From NCBI GenBank assembly GCA_002256685.1, contig NQJH01000011.1, positions 1 through 14,781 of the forward strand: DNA of 14,781 nt, read 5' to 3'. Shown here one piece after another: positions 7,044 through 14,728 of the stretch. The DNA is from Methylococcaceae bacterium NSP1-2 (GTDB lineage Bacteria > Pseudomonadota > Gammaproteobacteria > Methylococcales > Methylomonadaceae). A model generated the notes under the pieces. It had not been told where the DNA came from. It saw only the letters and a program-made list of their open reading frames with translations, and searched no databases. The stretch's first letter is position 1. Each line of letters begins with the position of its first letter. A program made the position numbers and the translations under genes.

Positions 7044-8024
7044 ATGAACAACAAGCATTTAACACGATCACCGTTTTTCAGCACGCTATTGATATTAATT
7101 ACGGTTATGACATTGGCAATCACACACACGTCTTATGCCGCAGGTGTGGCTTGGCCAAAAGAAATAAATCTGGGCTACCAAAAATATGGTCCTTTAATTG
7201 TTCTCAAATCTACCGGCGAATTAGAAAAGCGTCTTAAAGAACACGGTGTAACGGTGAAGTGGTCTGAATTTCCGCAGGGACTGCCCATGCTTGAGGCACT
7301 GAACGCGGGTGGTCTTGATTTTGCTGTTACAGGCGAAACACCGCCCGTTTTCGCGCAAGCGTCTAAAGGCTCTCCTCTCGTCTATATTGCAAATGAACCC
7401 GCCTCACCGCAGGCCGAGGGTATTATCGTTAAAGCAGATTCCGAGTTGAAAAATGTTGCCGAATTAAAAGGCAAAAAAGTAACCGTTCCCAAAGGATCAA
7501 ACTCACAATTTTTCCTTATCCAAGCACTGGCGAAAGCGGGTCTGACTTGGGAGGATATTACCCCAGTCTACCTAGCTCCAGCAGATGCCAGAGCGGCTCT
7601 TGAGCGCGGAGATGTTGCTGCATGGTCTATTTGGGACTATTACTACGCAGCCGCTGAAATTCAATTAGGAACGCGTACTTTAACCAATGGCGAAGGCATC
7701 GTACAAAACTATGCGTTCTACACATCACGACGCGATTTTACTGACAAATACCCCGAACTGATTGAGGTGGTGCTTGACGAAATTCGAAAAACTGATGAAT
7801 GGATAAAAAACAAGCCCGTTGAAGCCGCTGAAAAGTTATCCACTCATGTTGGTATCGATGCAAAAATCCTAGAAAAAGCCTTACATCGCAGTAACTTTGG
7901 TCTGGAGTACATTAAACCCGAAGTTATCGCCGCTCAACAAAAAATTGCCGATGCACTGTTTGCTATTAAATTATTACCCACTCAAATTAAAGTCGAAGAT
8001 GCCGTTTGGCAACCTAAAAAATAA
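7044..8024 (+). CDS. ssuA: Periplasmic aliphatic sulfonate-binding protein
   Basis: Periplasmic substrate-binding component of the SsuABC importer. The 326 aa precursor has a clear signal peptide: a basic start (MNNKHLTRS), a hydrophobic core (FSTLLILITVMTLAI) and a probable cleavage at SYA near residue 32. The mature protein begins in family style (WPKEINLGYQKYGPLIVLKS) and carries WSEFPQGLPMLEALNAGGLDFAVTGETPPVFA, then the GKKVTVPKGSNSQFFLIQAL and YLAPADARAALERGDVAAWSIWDYYYAAAE segments typical of SsuA/TauA type II binding proteins. No lipobox is present, so it is expected to be soluble. An AGGGGA ribosome site lies at 7033-7038. The close neighbours ssuE, ssuD, ssuC and ssuB set the substrate class as alkanesulfonates; the exact ligand cannot be read from sequence. 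Confidence 0.94.
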   Translation: MNNKHLTRSPFFSTLLILITVMTLAITHTSYAAGVAWPKEINLGYQKYGPLIVLKSTGELEKRLKEHGVTVKWSEFPQGLPMLEALNAGGLDFAVTGETPPVFAQASKGSPLVYIANEPASPQAEGIIVKADSELKNVAELKGKKVTVPKGSNSQFFLIQALAKAGLTWEDITPVYLAPADARAALERGDVAAWSIWDYYYAAAEIQLGTRTLTNGEGIVQNYAFYTSRRDFTDKYPELIEVVLDEIRKTDEWIKNKPVEAAEKLSTHVGIDAKILEKALHRSNFGLEYIKPEVIAAQQKIADALFAIKLLPTQIKVEDAVWQPKK

Positions 8025-8031
8025 ATCACCA

Positions 8032-8074
8032 TTCAACGCTAGAAATCTATAAAAAATAGGCTTCTGGCGTTGAA
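8032..8074 (+). promoter_or_regulatory. Long stem-loop between ssuA and ssuD
   Basis: The arms 8032-8050 and 8056-8074 can pair over 19 positions in RNA, with 16 Watson-Crick pairs, two G-U wobbles and one A-C mismatch, around an AAAAA loop. It starts 8 nt after the ssuA stop. No U-tract follows, so it is not an ordinary terminator. A 3' hairpin that protects ssuA mRNA and lets the binding protein be made in excess of the downstream genes is the usual explanation for such a position in ABC-transporter operons; here that is inference. Confidence 0.65.
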
Positions 8075-8087
8075 ATAAAAATAATGA

Positions 8088-8118
8088 CGACTTTATTCAA
8101 AGAACAAAGTCGAATAAA
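8088..8118 (+). promoter_or_regulatory. Two competing hairpins before ssuD
   Basis: CGACTTT (8088-8094) pairs perfectly with AAAGTCG (8106-8112), while TTTATTC (8092-8098) pairs perfectly with GAATAAA (8112-8118). The two 7-bp stems share bases and cannot form together. The segment ends 11 nt before the ssuD ribosome site (AGGAG, 8130-8134), so it could affect ssuD translation or transcript continuation. The A-run after 8114 is on the coding strand, so this is not a plus-strand terminator. The stems are AT-rich and chance is possible. Confidence 0.35.
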
Positions 8119-8142
8119 AAAATTAAGTTAGGAGTTGTTGCT

Positions 8143-9303
8143 ATGAAGATTTTCTGGTTCTTACCTACACAAGGTGATGGGCGTTATTTAGGTACTGCAT
8201 TAGGTGCGCGTCCATCAAACCATCATTATTTAACTCAAATCGCACGAGCGGCGGACGAATTAGGTTATGAAGGTGTTCTTATTCCTACAGGTCGTACCTG
8301 TGAAGATGCGTGGATTGTTGCTTCTTCCTTAGTCTCAGCGACAACACGTCTTAAGTTTCTGGTCGCATTAAGACCGGGGCTATTGTCTCCTTCTGCAGCG
8401 GCAAGAATGGCATCAACGCTGGATAGATTTTCCGAAGGGAGGCTTTTACTCAATGTGGTGGTCGGTGGTGATGCTAAAGACTTGGCAGCAGATGGCATAT
8501 TTCAGTCACATGATGACCGTTATGAATATGCTGAGGAATTCCTACAGGTTTGGAAAGAATTATTAACAGGCGATGAAGTCAATTTTCAAGGTGACCATAT
8601 TAAAATTGAAGCGGGACGACTGCTATTTCCCCCAGTACAAAAACCACATCCACCGTTATATTTTGGCGGCTCATCACCGGCTGCACATAATCTAGCGGCA
8701 AATCAGATGGATGCGTACTTGAGCTGGGGCGAACCGCCTGCCCAAGTCGCAGAAAAAATTGCCGATGTGCGTGAACGAGCCGCGAAAAAAGGCAGAACTT
8801 TGAAAATCGGCTTGCGGCTACATGTGATTGTGCGAGAAACCGATGCTGAAGCATGGGCTGCCGCCGATGACTTAATCAAACATCTTGATGATGAGGCAAT
8901 AACTAAAGCGCAAAAAGCCTTTAAACGCTCTGATTCTGAGGGTCAACGGCGTATGGCTGAATTGACTGGCTGGGGCGCGTCGAGAACGCGTGAAGCTCTT
9001 GAAATATCACCGAACTTATGGGCAGGTGTCGGTTTAGTACGCGGCGGCGCGGGTACTGCGCTGGTGGGTGATCCTGAAACGGTCGCCGCTCGCATTAAAG
9101 AATATGCTGATTTGGGCATTGATACCTTTGTTCTTTCTGGATACCCGCATTTGGAAGAGGCTTATCGTGTCGCCGAACTGTTGTTTCCTTTACTGCCGAT
9201 CAGTGCTGGAAAAAGTAAAGAAGGCGCGGTGGTTTATTTAAGTCCAGTCGGTGATACAGGACATGTTGATGTTTCATCAGAATTAAGGGTGGCGGCATCA
9301 TGA
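8143..9303 (+). CDS. ssuD: FMNH2-dependent alkanesulfonate monooxygenase
   Basis: Cytosolic luciferase-like (LLM class, TIM-barrel) two-component monooxygenase: FMNH2 + O2 + alkanesulfonate give an aldehyde, sulfite and FMN. The 386 aa sequence follows E. coli SsuD almost end to end as I recall it. Residues known to matter in E. coli are kept: Cys53 in PTGRTCEDAW (Cys54), Arg225 and His227 in RLHVIVRET (Arg226/His228), Arg300 in LVRGGAGTALVGD (Arg297) and Tyr334 in SGYPHLEEAYR (Tyr331). The C-terminal 35 residues after LFPLL are divergent, which is normal. AGGAG at 8130-8134 sets the start. The stop overlaps the ssuC start as ATGA (9300-9303), implying translational coupling. The related methanesulfonate enzyme MsuD is close in sequence, so the chain length accepted is not certain. 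Confidence 0.96.
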   Translation: MKIFWFLPTQGDGRYLGTALGARPSNHHYLTQIARAADELGYEGVLIPTGRTCEDAWIVASSLVSATTRLKFLVALRPGLLSPSAAARMASTLDRFSEGRLLLNVVVGGDAKDLAADGIFQSHDDRYEYAEEFLQVWKELLTGDEVNFQGDHIKIEAGRLLFPPVQKPHPPLYFGGSSPAAHNLAANQMDAYLSWGEPPAQVAEKIADVRERAAKKGRTLKIGLRLHVIVRETDAEAWAAADDLIKHLDDEAITKAQKAFKRSDSEGQRRMAELTGWGASRTREALEISPNLWAGVGLVRGGAGTALVGDPETVAARIKEYADLGIDTFVLSGYPHLEEAYRVAELLFPLLPISAGKSKEGAVVYLSPVGDTGHVDVSSELRVAAS

Positions 9304-10094
9304 ACATAAAGCATCTATTACCTAACTACTCAAAGTGGCTTGGTCGAACATCTGGGTGGTTGTTACCCATTTTTCTTATTATTTTTTGGTGCGTTTCGGT
9401 CCAGAATCATTGGATTTCTTCTCGAATTTTACCGTCACCGCTTGATATTGTAGACGCGGCGATTAGTTTAAGTCTTTCTGGCGAACTGGTGAAAAACATT
9501 GCTGCCAGTGCTGAACGCGCCGCTTATGGGCTGTTAATTGGCGGCAGTATTGGTTTCTTTTTAGGGTTAGCTAATGGTTTATTTAGAACGGCTGATCGGT
9601 TTTTGGATACCACCGTACAGATGATTAGAAATGTACCGCATCTGGCTTTAATTCCCTTGGTCATTATTTGGTTTGGAATAGGCGAAGAAGGCAAGGTGTT
9701 TTTGGTCACTTTAGGGGTATTTTTTCCTATCTATGCAAACACTTATCACGGAATAAAGACAGCCGATCCGCAGTTGTTGGAGATGGGTCGGGTTTATGGC
9801 TTGAATTATTGGCAATTGTTTAGCCAGATAATTTTCCCCGGTGCATTACCTTCTATTTTGGTAGGGCTACGTTACTCATTGGGGCTGATGTGGTTGACGT
9901 TAATTGTTGCCGAAACTATTGCCACCACCTCAGGTATTGGTTACATGGCTATGAATGCCCGCGAGTTTATGCAGACCGATGTCGTTGTCCTTGCCATTTT
10001 AATTTATGCCTTACTGGGTAAATTTGCGGATACAAGCGTGCATTTTCTTGAGTGGCGTTTACTGCAATGGCATCCAAGCTTTCGTAGGGCTTGA
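9300..10094 (+). CDS. ssuC: Sulfonate ABC transporter permease
   Basis: Inner-membrane permease of the SsuABC importer, 264 aa. About six membrane segments are visible (roughly 19-35, 72-94, 112-125, 131-150, 187-207, 226-245). The cytoplasmic EAA loop that docks onto the ATPase is EMGRVYGLNYWQLFSQIIFPGALPSI (161-186), with the conserved glycine at 167. The blocks RNVPHLALIPLVIIWFGI (110-127), GLMWLTLIVAET (195-206) and GIGYMAMNAREFMQTDVVV (212-230) are near-identical to E. coli SsuC as I recall it. The start overlaps the ssuD stop by four bases. It is followed after 48 nt by ssuB. Confidence 0.95.
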   Translation: MNIKHLLPNYSKWLGRTSGWLLPIFLIIFWCVSVQNHWISSRILPSPLDIVDAAISLSLSGELVKNIAASAERAAYGLLIGGSIGFFLGLANGLFRTADRFLDTTVQMIRNVPHLALIPLVIIWFGIGEEGKVFLVTLGVFFPIYANTYHGIKTADPQLLEMGRVYGLNYWQLFSQIIFPGALPSILVGLRYSLGLMWLTLIVAETIATTSGIGYMAMNAREFMQTDVVVLAILIYALLGKFADTSVHFLEWRLLQWHPSFRRA

Positions 10095-10142
10095 GTGTTT
10101 TTGCACGTTGTGAAAATGAGAAATTTAACACGGCTATAAGAA

Positions 10143-10979
10143 ATGGTGAGCTTTTTGAAAACTGATATTAAATTACGATCTAGCGGTGAAACTGTTGAAA
10201 ATTATTCTCTAGCAATCCATTCAACAGAAAATTCTGCGCTTACGCTCAAATTGGAGCAAGTGAGCAAAAAATTTGGTGAATTGACGGTTCTGGAAAATTT
10301 GAATCTAGCGATTGAATCTGGCACTTTTGTGGCAATTGTTGGACGCAGTGGTTGTGGCAAAAGTACCTTATTGCGGCTTATTTCTGGCTTGGATCAACCT
10401 GATCAAGGCGACGTTTTTTACGATGGAAAAATTCATCGTGTGCTTAATGGTCATGCCCGCGTTATGTTTCAAGAAGCACGGCTGTTGCCGTGGCGAAACG
10501 TAATCGATAATGTCCGCTTAGGCTTAGATAAAACGGGAAAAGATAAAGCCTTAGCCGCGTTGAAACATGTAGGGCTTGAGTCTCGTGCCAAAGAATGGCC
10601 TTCGGTACTTTCAGGCGGTCAGCGACAACGCGTCGCTCTTGCGCGTGCGTTAGTTCATGAACCACGATTATTACTACTCGATGAACCGATGGGGGCATTG
10701 GATGCGTTAACCCGAATAGAAATGCAGCAATTAATAGAAAGAATTTGGTTGGAAGACAAATTCACTGCCATTTTAGTAACGCATGATATTTCTGAAGCCG
10801 TGATGTTGGCTGATCGCGTCATTCTGCTCGACGGCGGAAAAATCGACTTGGATGTGAATATTGATTTTCCACGTCCACGGCAGCGCGATAATGCCAAATT
10901 AATTGAATTGAAAGAAGAAATATTACGCCGTGTGTTAACGACACCCGATGCGGCTGAAGCCTTTAGCGCGTCAGAATGA
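10143..10979 (+). CDS. ssuB: Sulfonate ABC transporter ATP-binding protein
   Basis: Cytoplasmic ATPase of the SsuABC importer, 278 aa. Motifs in order are Walker A GRSGCGKST (67-75), Q-loop Gln110 in VMFQEARLLPW, the ABC signature LSGGQ (156-160), Walker B LLLLDEP (176-182), D-loop GALDALT and the switch histidine His214 in LVTHD. The N-terminus before VSKKFGELTVLENL is some 20 residues longer than in E. coli SsuB as I recall it, and the ATG at 10143 has no good ribosome site (only TAAGA before it), so the true start may lie further in, possibly at a non-ATG codon. The 48-nt gap to ssuC is the longest inside the transporter trio. Confidence 0.94.
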   Translation: MVSFLKTDIKLRSSGETVENYSLAIHSTENSALTLKLEQVSKKFGELTVLENLNLAIESGTFVAIVGRSGCGKSTLLRLISGLDQPDQGDVFYDGKIHRVLNGHARVMFQEARLLPWRNVIDNVRLGLDKTGKDKALAALKHVGLESRAKEWPSVLSGGQRQRVALARALVHEPRLLLLDEPMGALDALTRIEMQQLIERIWLEDKFTAILVTHDISEAVMLADRVILLDGGKIDLDVNIDFPRPRQRDNAKLIELKEEILRRVLTTPDAAEAFSASE

Positions 10980-11018
10980 TTATTTGAAAATAGTCCTCTC
11001 TTTATAAATAGGCAAGAA

Positions 11019-12182
11019 ATGTCAGTGTCAGCACTTCAAAACAAATTGTTACATTTAAAACATGAATTAAAAAAAACGGCTGTAGAGCGTGACCGTATTG
11101 GCGGAACTGCTTTTGCTGAAAGGCAGTTAATTCGAGACAGCGGCTTATTACTACTTTTTTTGCCAAAAACGGTTGGTGGTGCGGAGCAAAGTTGGTTAGA
11201 AATCCTGCTTTCGGTGAGAGAAATAGCCAGTGTCGATAGCTCTTTAGCGCATCTTTACGCGTTTCAACACCTTATTCTGGCAACGATTCAGCTTTTTGGA
11301 ACGCCTGTGCAAACTGAACGTTTCTTTCTCGAAACGGGGCAAGACAACTTATTTTGGGGGAATGCACTAAACCCATTGGATACTCGAACGACGGTGGTTC
11401 AAAAATCTGGACGCATTTTCATCAATGGTCACAAAAGCTTTTGTTCAGGAGCCAGAGATTCAGATAGATTATTGATTTCAGCAGTGGATGAACAAGGGCG
11501 TTTGCTAGTCGCGGGGATACCCAGTCATCGCCAAGGCATTACCATCTGTGATGATTGGGACAATATCGGACAACGGCAAACCGATAGCGGTAGTGTGCAA
11601 TTTCAGCAAGTCGAACTATTTGCGGATGAGATTCTTAGCACACCGGGACCTTTAGGTAGCACTTTTGCCAGTTTACGCCCGCTGATTGCGCAACTTTTGT
11701 TTTGTAATATTTATCTGGGCATCGCGCAAGGTGCGCTTGAAGAAGCTGCCACATTCACAAAAACCCAGAGTCGTCCGTGGTTTGCATCTGGCGTGCAACA
11801 GGTCGGGGATGATAACTATATTTTACGTCGTTACGGTGAACTTTCGGTTGAGATACGGGCAGCTGAAGCACTGACCAATTATGCTGCCTTGAAACTACAA
11901 GCCGCGTGGGAACAAGGCGATAACTTGACAACGGATGAACGCGGACAATGCGCTTTGGACATTGCTGCCGCAAAAGTCATCACGACGCAAACAGGGTTAC
12001 AAGTCAGTAACAAAATATTTGACGTAATGGGAGCGCGAGCAACGACAGCTGCGTTACGTTTGGATCGCTATTGGCGAAATGTGCGCGTTCACACGCTGCA
12101 TGATCCCGTGGATTATAAATTGCATGATTTAGGCGATTGGGTATTGAACCAACGCTTTCCGACACCTTCTTTTTACTCCTAA
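11019..12182 (+). CDS. DszC/SfnB-type flavin-dependent monooxygenase
   Basis: This 387 aa protein has the acyl-CoA dehydrogenase fold (helical N-terminal lobe, central beta domain around 110-205, C-terminal helical bundle). Its end, GARATTAALRLDRYWRNVRVHTLHDPVDYKLHDLG (338-372), is the signature of the group D flavin monooxygenases, including dibenzothiophene monooxygenase DszC and the sulfur-acquisition protein SfnB, rather than of true acyl-CoA dehydrogenases. FCSGARDSD (141-149) and FWGNALNP (112-119) fit the flavin and substrate pocket of that group. It probably uses reduced FMN, which SsuE could supply, to oxidise an organosulfur compound; the substrate is unknown. It starts 39 nt after ssuB with a weak AGGCAAG ribosome site and continues the operon. 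A generic label of acyl-CoA dehydrogenase family protein would be a fair but less informative alternative. Confidence 0.82.
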   Translation: MSVSALQNKLLHLKHELKKTAVERDRIGGTAFAERQLIRDSGLLLLFLPKTVGGAEQSWLEILLSVREIASVDSSLAHLYAFQHLILATIQLFGTPVQTERFFLETGQDNLFWGNALNPLDTRTTVVQKSGRIFINGHKSFCSGARDSDRLLISAVDEQGRLLVAGIPSHRQGITICDDWDNIGQRQTDSGSVQFQQVELFADEILSTPGPLGSTFASLRPLIAQLLFCNIYLGIAQGALEEAATFTKTQSRPWFASGVQQVGDDNYILRRYGELSVEIRAAEALTNYAALKLQAAWEQGDNLTTDERGQCALDIAAAKVITTQTGLQVSNKIFDVMGARATTAALRLDRYWRNVRVHTLHDPVDYKLHDLGDWVLNQRFPTPSFYS

Positions 12183-12195
12183 GGTTAAAACACAA

Positions 12196-12973
12196 ATGAC
12201 CAGAAAAATAATAGATATGCGTAGCCGCCCTTCGTTTTTGCACGATTTTTATGGCGCGACCCAAGGCACGAATGAATACGAGGTGGCTAAATGGCTTAAT
12301 CGCCGTGTCGGTTCAAAAGATGATACGCATTTCACCCGCTCAAGCACCATCGAGGCTTTTGTTGAGGAAGTGCGTGAAGTGGGGATAACAGCAGCTGTCG
12401 TGGTGGGACGTGATACCCCAACACTCACCACGTCAAACCAGCAAATTTTTGAAATCACCACACCCTATAAAGAACTGATTGGTATCGGTTCAGTAGACCC
12501 TCAGAAATCTAATGCCCTTGCTGAAATAGAACACGCGGTTAAACAGCTTGGATTGGTTGGCATTAATATTGAACCCGGATTCGGAAATCCACCGCTTAAA
12601 GCGGATGATCCGGCTCTCTATCCTATTTATGAAGCGTGCGATCAACTAGGCATTCCAATTTTTTTGATGTCAGGTCCGACAACACCTAGTTTGGAATATG
12701 CAAATCCCTTATGTCAGTGAAATGATTGGCGTGGCATTCCGTTATGAAAATGTCTATGTCGTTCCCGATATGTATATTTTTCTTCCCGGTGGCAGTTTGT
12801 ATGTCGAAGCGGCGAACGGCTTTATGCGCGATCAATTACTGTTCGGCTCATCGTATCCATTTCGGGCAATGGGGCAAACGGTAGACGATTTTATCAAGCT
12901 GGGATTACACGAGCAGGTGTTGGATGGCGTGTTATTCCAGAATGCAAAACGGGTATTAAAACTCGATATTTAG
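12196..12973 (+). pseudogene. Disrupted amidohydrolase-2 family gene
   Basis: Two overlapping frames make one interrupted gene. The first (12196-12720) gives 174 codons, from MTRKIIDMRSRPSF through VGINIEPGFGNPPLKADDPALYPIYEACDQLGIPIFLMSGP to ANPLCQ and a stop. The second, read in the +1 frame up to 12973, gives PYVSEMIGVAFRYENVYVVPDMYIFLPGG, AANGFMRDQLLFGSSYPFRAM and a normal C-terminus. Homologues normally have about 20 more residues between these parts, ending in a block like HGGWPYV; here only PYV is left. The shift requires a loss of 3n+2 bases near 12707-12715. The sequence CCTTA at the junction is what a slippage deletion between NP-L and W-PY codons would leave. Metal-binding residues of classical members are also absent: DMRSR stands in place of HxH, and GSSYPF in place of GSDxP. 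It could be a real mutation or an assembly error. Confidence 0.75.
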
Positions 12974-12982
12974 GACGAAATA

Positions 12983-14728
12983 ATGACTACAAACCGTGAT
13001 GAAATAGAAACCGATATATTAGTAATTGGCGGTGGCACCGCAGGTCCGATGGCGGCTATTAAAGCTAAACAGAAAAATCCTGCATTGCGGGTATTGCTGT
13101 TGGAAAAAGCCAACGTCAAACGCAGTGGTGCTATTTGTATGGGCATGGATGGTCTCAATAATGCCGTGATTCCGGGCTACGCTACGCCAGAACAATACGT
13201 CAAAGAAATCACTGTTGCCAACGATGGTATCGTTAATCAGAAGACTTTATTCGCCTACGCCGACAACAGCTACGCCATGATTGAGGAATTGGATAGCTGG
13301 GGTGTTAAGTTTGAAAAAGATGAGAACGGCGATTATGCCGTCAAAAAAGTTCATCACATGGGAACTTATGTGCTGCCAATGCCAGAAGGTCACGACATCA
13401 AGAAAGTGCTGTATCGGAAACTGAAACAAACACGCGTGAATATCACCAATCGTTTGGTGGCGACTCGTATCCTTACCGCTGATGACGGGCGAGTAGCGGG
13501 CGCACTGGCTTTTGATTGTCGTAGTGGTACTTATACCGTCATTCGAGCCAAAGCAGTGATACTTTGTACGGGCGCGGCAGGTCGATTAGGGTTACCTGCA
13601 TCAGGGTATTTATTTGGCACTTATGAAAATCCGACCAATGCGGGTGATGGTTACAGCATGGCGTATCACGCGGGAGCTGAGCTATCGGGTATAGAATGCT
13701 TTCAAATCAATCCCTTAATCAAAGATTATAATGGTCCTGCTTGTGCTTATGTCACCGGTCCTATGGGCGGATATACAGCGAATGCGCAAGGTGAACGTTT
13801 CATCGAGTCTGACTACTGGAGTGGTCAAATGATGCAGGAATTTTATCAAGAACTGGCGGGCGGAAAGGGTCCCGTTTTCCTGAAAGTTAATCATTTAGCT
13901 GAAGAAACCATCGCCAATATTGAGACCATTCTACATGGCAACGAACGCCCAAGCCGTGGTCGCTTTCATGAAGGGCGCGGCACCGATTACCGTACCGATA
14001 TGGTAGAGATGCACATTTCCGAAATTGGTTTGTGCAGTGGTCATAGTGCTTCGGGAGTATGGGTTAATGAACACGCCGAAACCACCGTCGCTGGATTGTA
14101 TGCCGCAGGTGATTTAGCCTGCGTACCACACAATTACATGCTGGGAGCTTTCGTCTATGGCAAATTCGCGGGAGAATCAGCCGCTAGCTACTGCGCCAAT
14201 ACTGAACTCGCCGCCGTAGATGCAATACAAGTAGAGGCGGAACACGAGCGCGTTTTTGCGCCACTCACACGCGAACACGGTCTTTCACCCGCCCAAGTTG
14301 AGTATAAACTGCGCAGCTTAGTAAATGATTACCTGCAACCACCCAAGGTAGCTAAACGCATGGAAATCGGCTTAGCGCGTTTTGAAGAAATTCGCTCAGA
14401 TTTACAAAAGATGTTCGCCACCAATCCACATGAATTGATGAGAGCAGCAGAAGTTAGTTTTATTCTGGATTGTGCCGAGATGGCGGCTCGCGCCTCGTTG
14501 TTTCGCACAGAAAGCCGCTGGGGACTTTACCATTATCGTCAGGATTATCCAGAATCTAATGATGTTGACTGGTCAGTTCATGTTCAGGTGAAAAAAGATA
14601 CCGATGGCAAAATGTCAGTCTTCAAAAGACCACTAGAACCTTATCTAGTAGAACCCGAAGAAACTGAAAAAAATGTTTATCAACAACTGCGCATTCAACC
14701 CTCACAAGGAGAAATACATGAGTTTTAG
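12983..14728 (+). CDS. APS/fumarate reductase alpha-like flavoprotein
   Basis: This 581 aa cytosolic FAD-binding protein belongs to the succinate dehydrogenase / fumarate reductase / adenylylsulfate reductase alpha superfamily. The N-terminal dinucleotide fold is DILVIGGGTAGPMAA (11-25) with the glutamate of LLLEKA (38-43); further FAD contacts are AVILCTGAAG (191-200), NPTNAGDGYSMAYHAGAEL (216-234) and the C-terminal GLYAAGDLA (371-379). The capping domain reads IECFQINPLIKDYN, and a helical C-terminal domain (from about 420) ends in RTESRWGLYHYRQDYPE, a pattern shared with AprA-type proteins. It begins 9 nt after the amidohydrolase frame with AGGA at 12972-12975 and overlaps the next, ferredoxin-like gene by 11 nt, a flavoprotein plus iron-sulfur pairing like AprAB. 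No transmembrane segment is seen. Whether it acts on sulfite/APS, a C=C bond or an organosulfur product cannot be told from sequence. Confidence 0.82.
   Translation: MTTNRDEIETDILVIGGGTAGPMAAIKAKQKNPALRVLLLEKANVKRSGAICMGMDGLNNAVIPGYATPEQYVKEITVANDGIVNQKTLFAYADNSYAMIEELDSWGVKFEKDENGDYAVKKVHHMGTYVLPMPEGHDIKKVLYRKLKQTRVNITNRLVATRILTADDGRVAGALAFDCRSGTYTVIRAKAVILCTGAAGRLGLPASGYLFGTYENPTNAGDGYSMAYHAGAELSGIECFQINPLIKDYNGPACAYVTGPMGGYTANAQGERFIESDYWSGQMMQEFYQELAGGKGPVFLKVNHLAEETIANIETILHGNERPSRGRFHEGRGTDYRTDMVEMHISEIGLCSGHSASGVWVNEHAETTVAGLYAAGDLACVPHNYMLGAFVYGKFAGESAASYCANTELAAVDAIQVEAEHERVFAPLTREHGLSPAQVEYKLRSLVNDYLQPPKVAKRMEIGLARFEEIRSDLQKMFATNPHELMRAAEVSFILDCAEMAARASLFRTESRWGLYHYRQDYPESNDVDWSVHVQVKKDTDGKMSVFKRPLEPYLVEPEETEKNVYQQLRIQPSQGEIHEF

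Noticed and set aside
11019..12182. A true acyl-CoA dehydrogenase for fatty-acid oxidation
   Set aside because: The C-terminal DRYWRNVRVHTLHDPVDYK pattern and the sulfur-gene context match DszC/SfnB-type monooxygenases; no beta-oxidation genes are nearby.
12004..12264. Antisense ORFs inside the operon genes, such as 12004-12264, 10462-10698 and 8600-8854 on the minus strand
   Set aside because: They lie opposite strongly conserved coding sequence, have no ribosome sites and encode no recognisable domain.
12698..12973. The C-terminal amidohydrolase frame as a separate 91-aa gene
   Set aside because: Its ATG lies in the junction region, it has no ribosome site, and its sequence directly continues the upstream amidohydrolase fold, so it is the second half of one broken gene.
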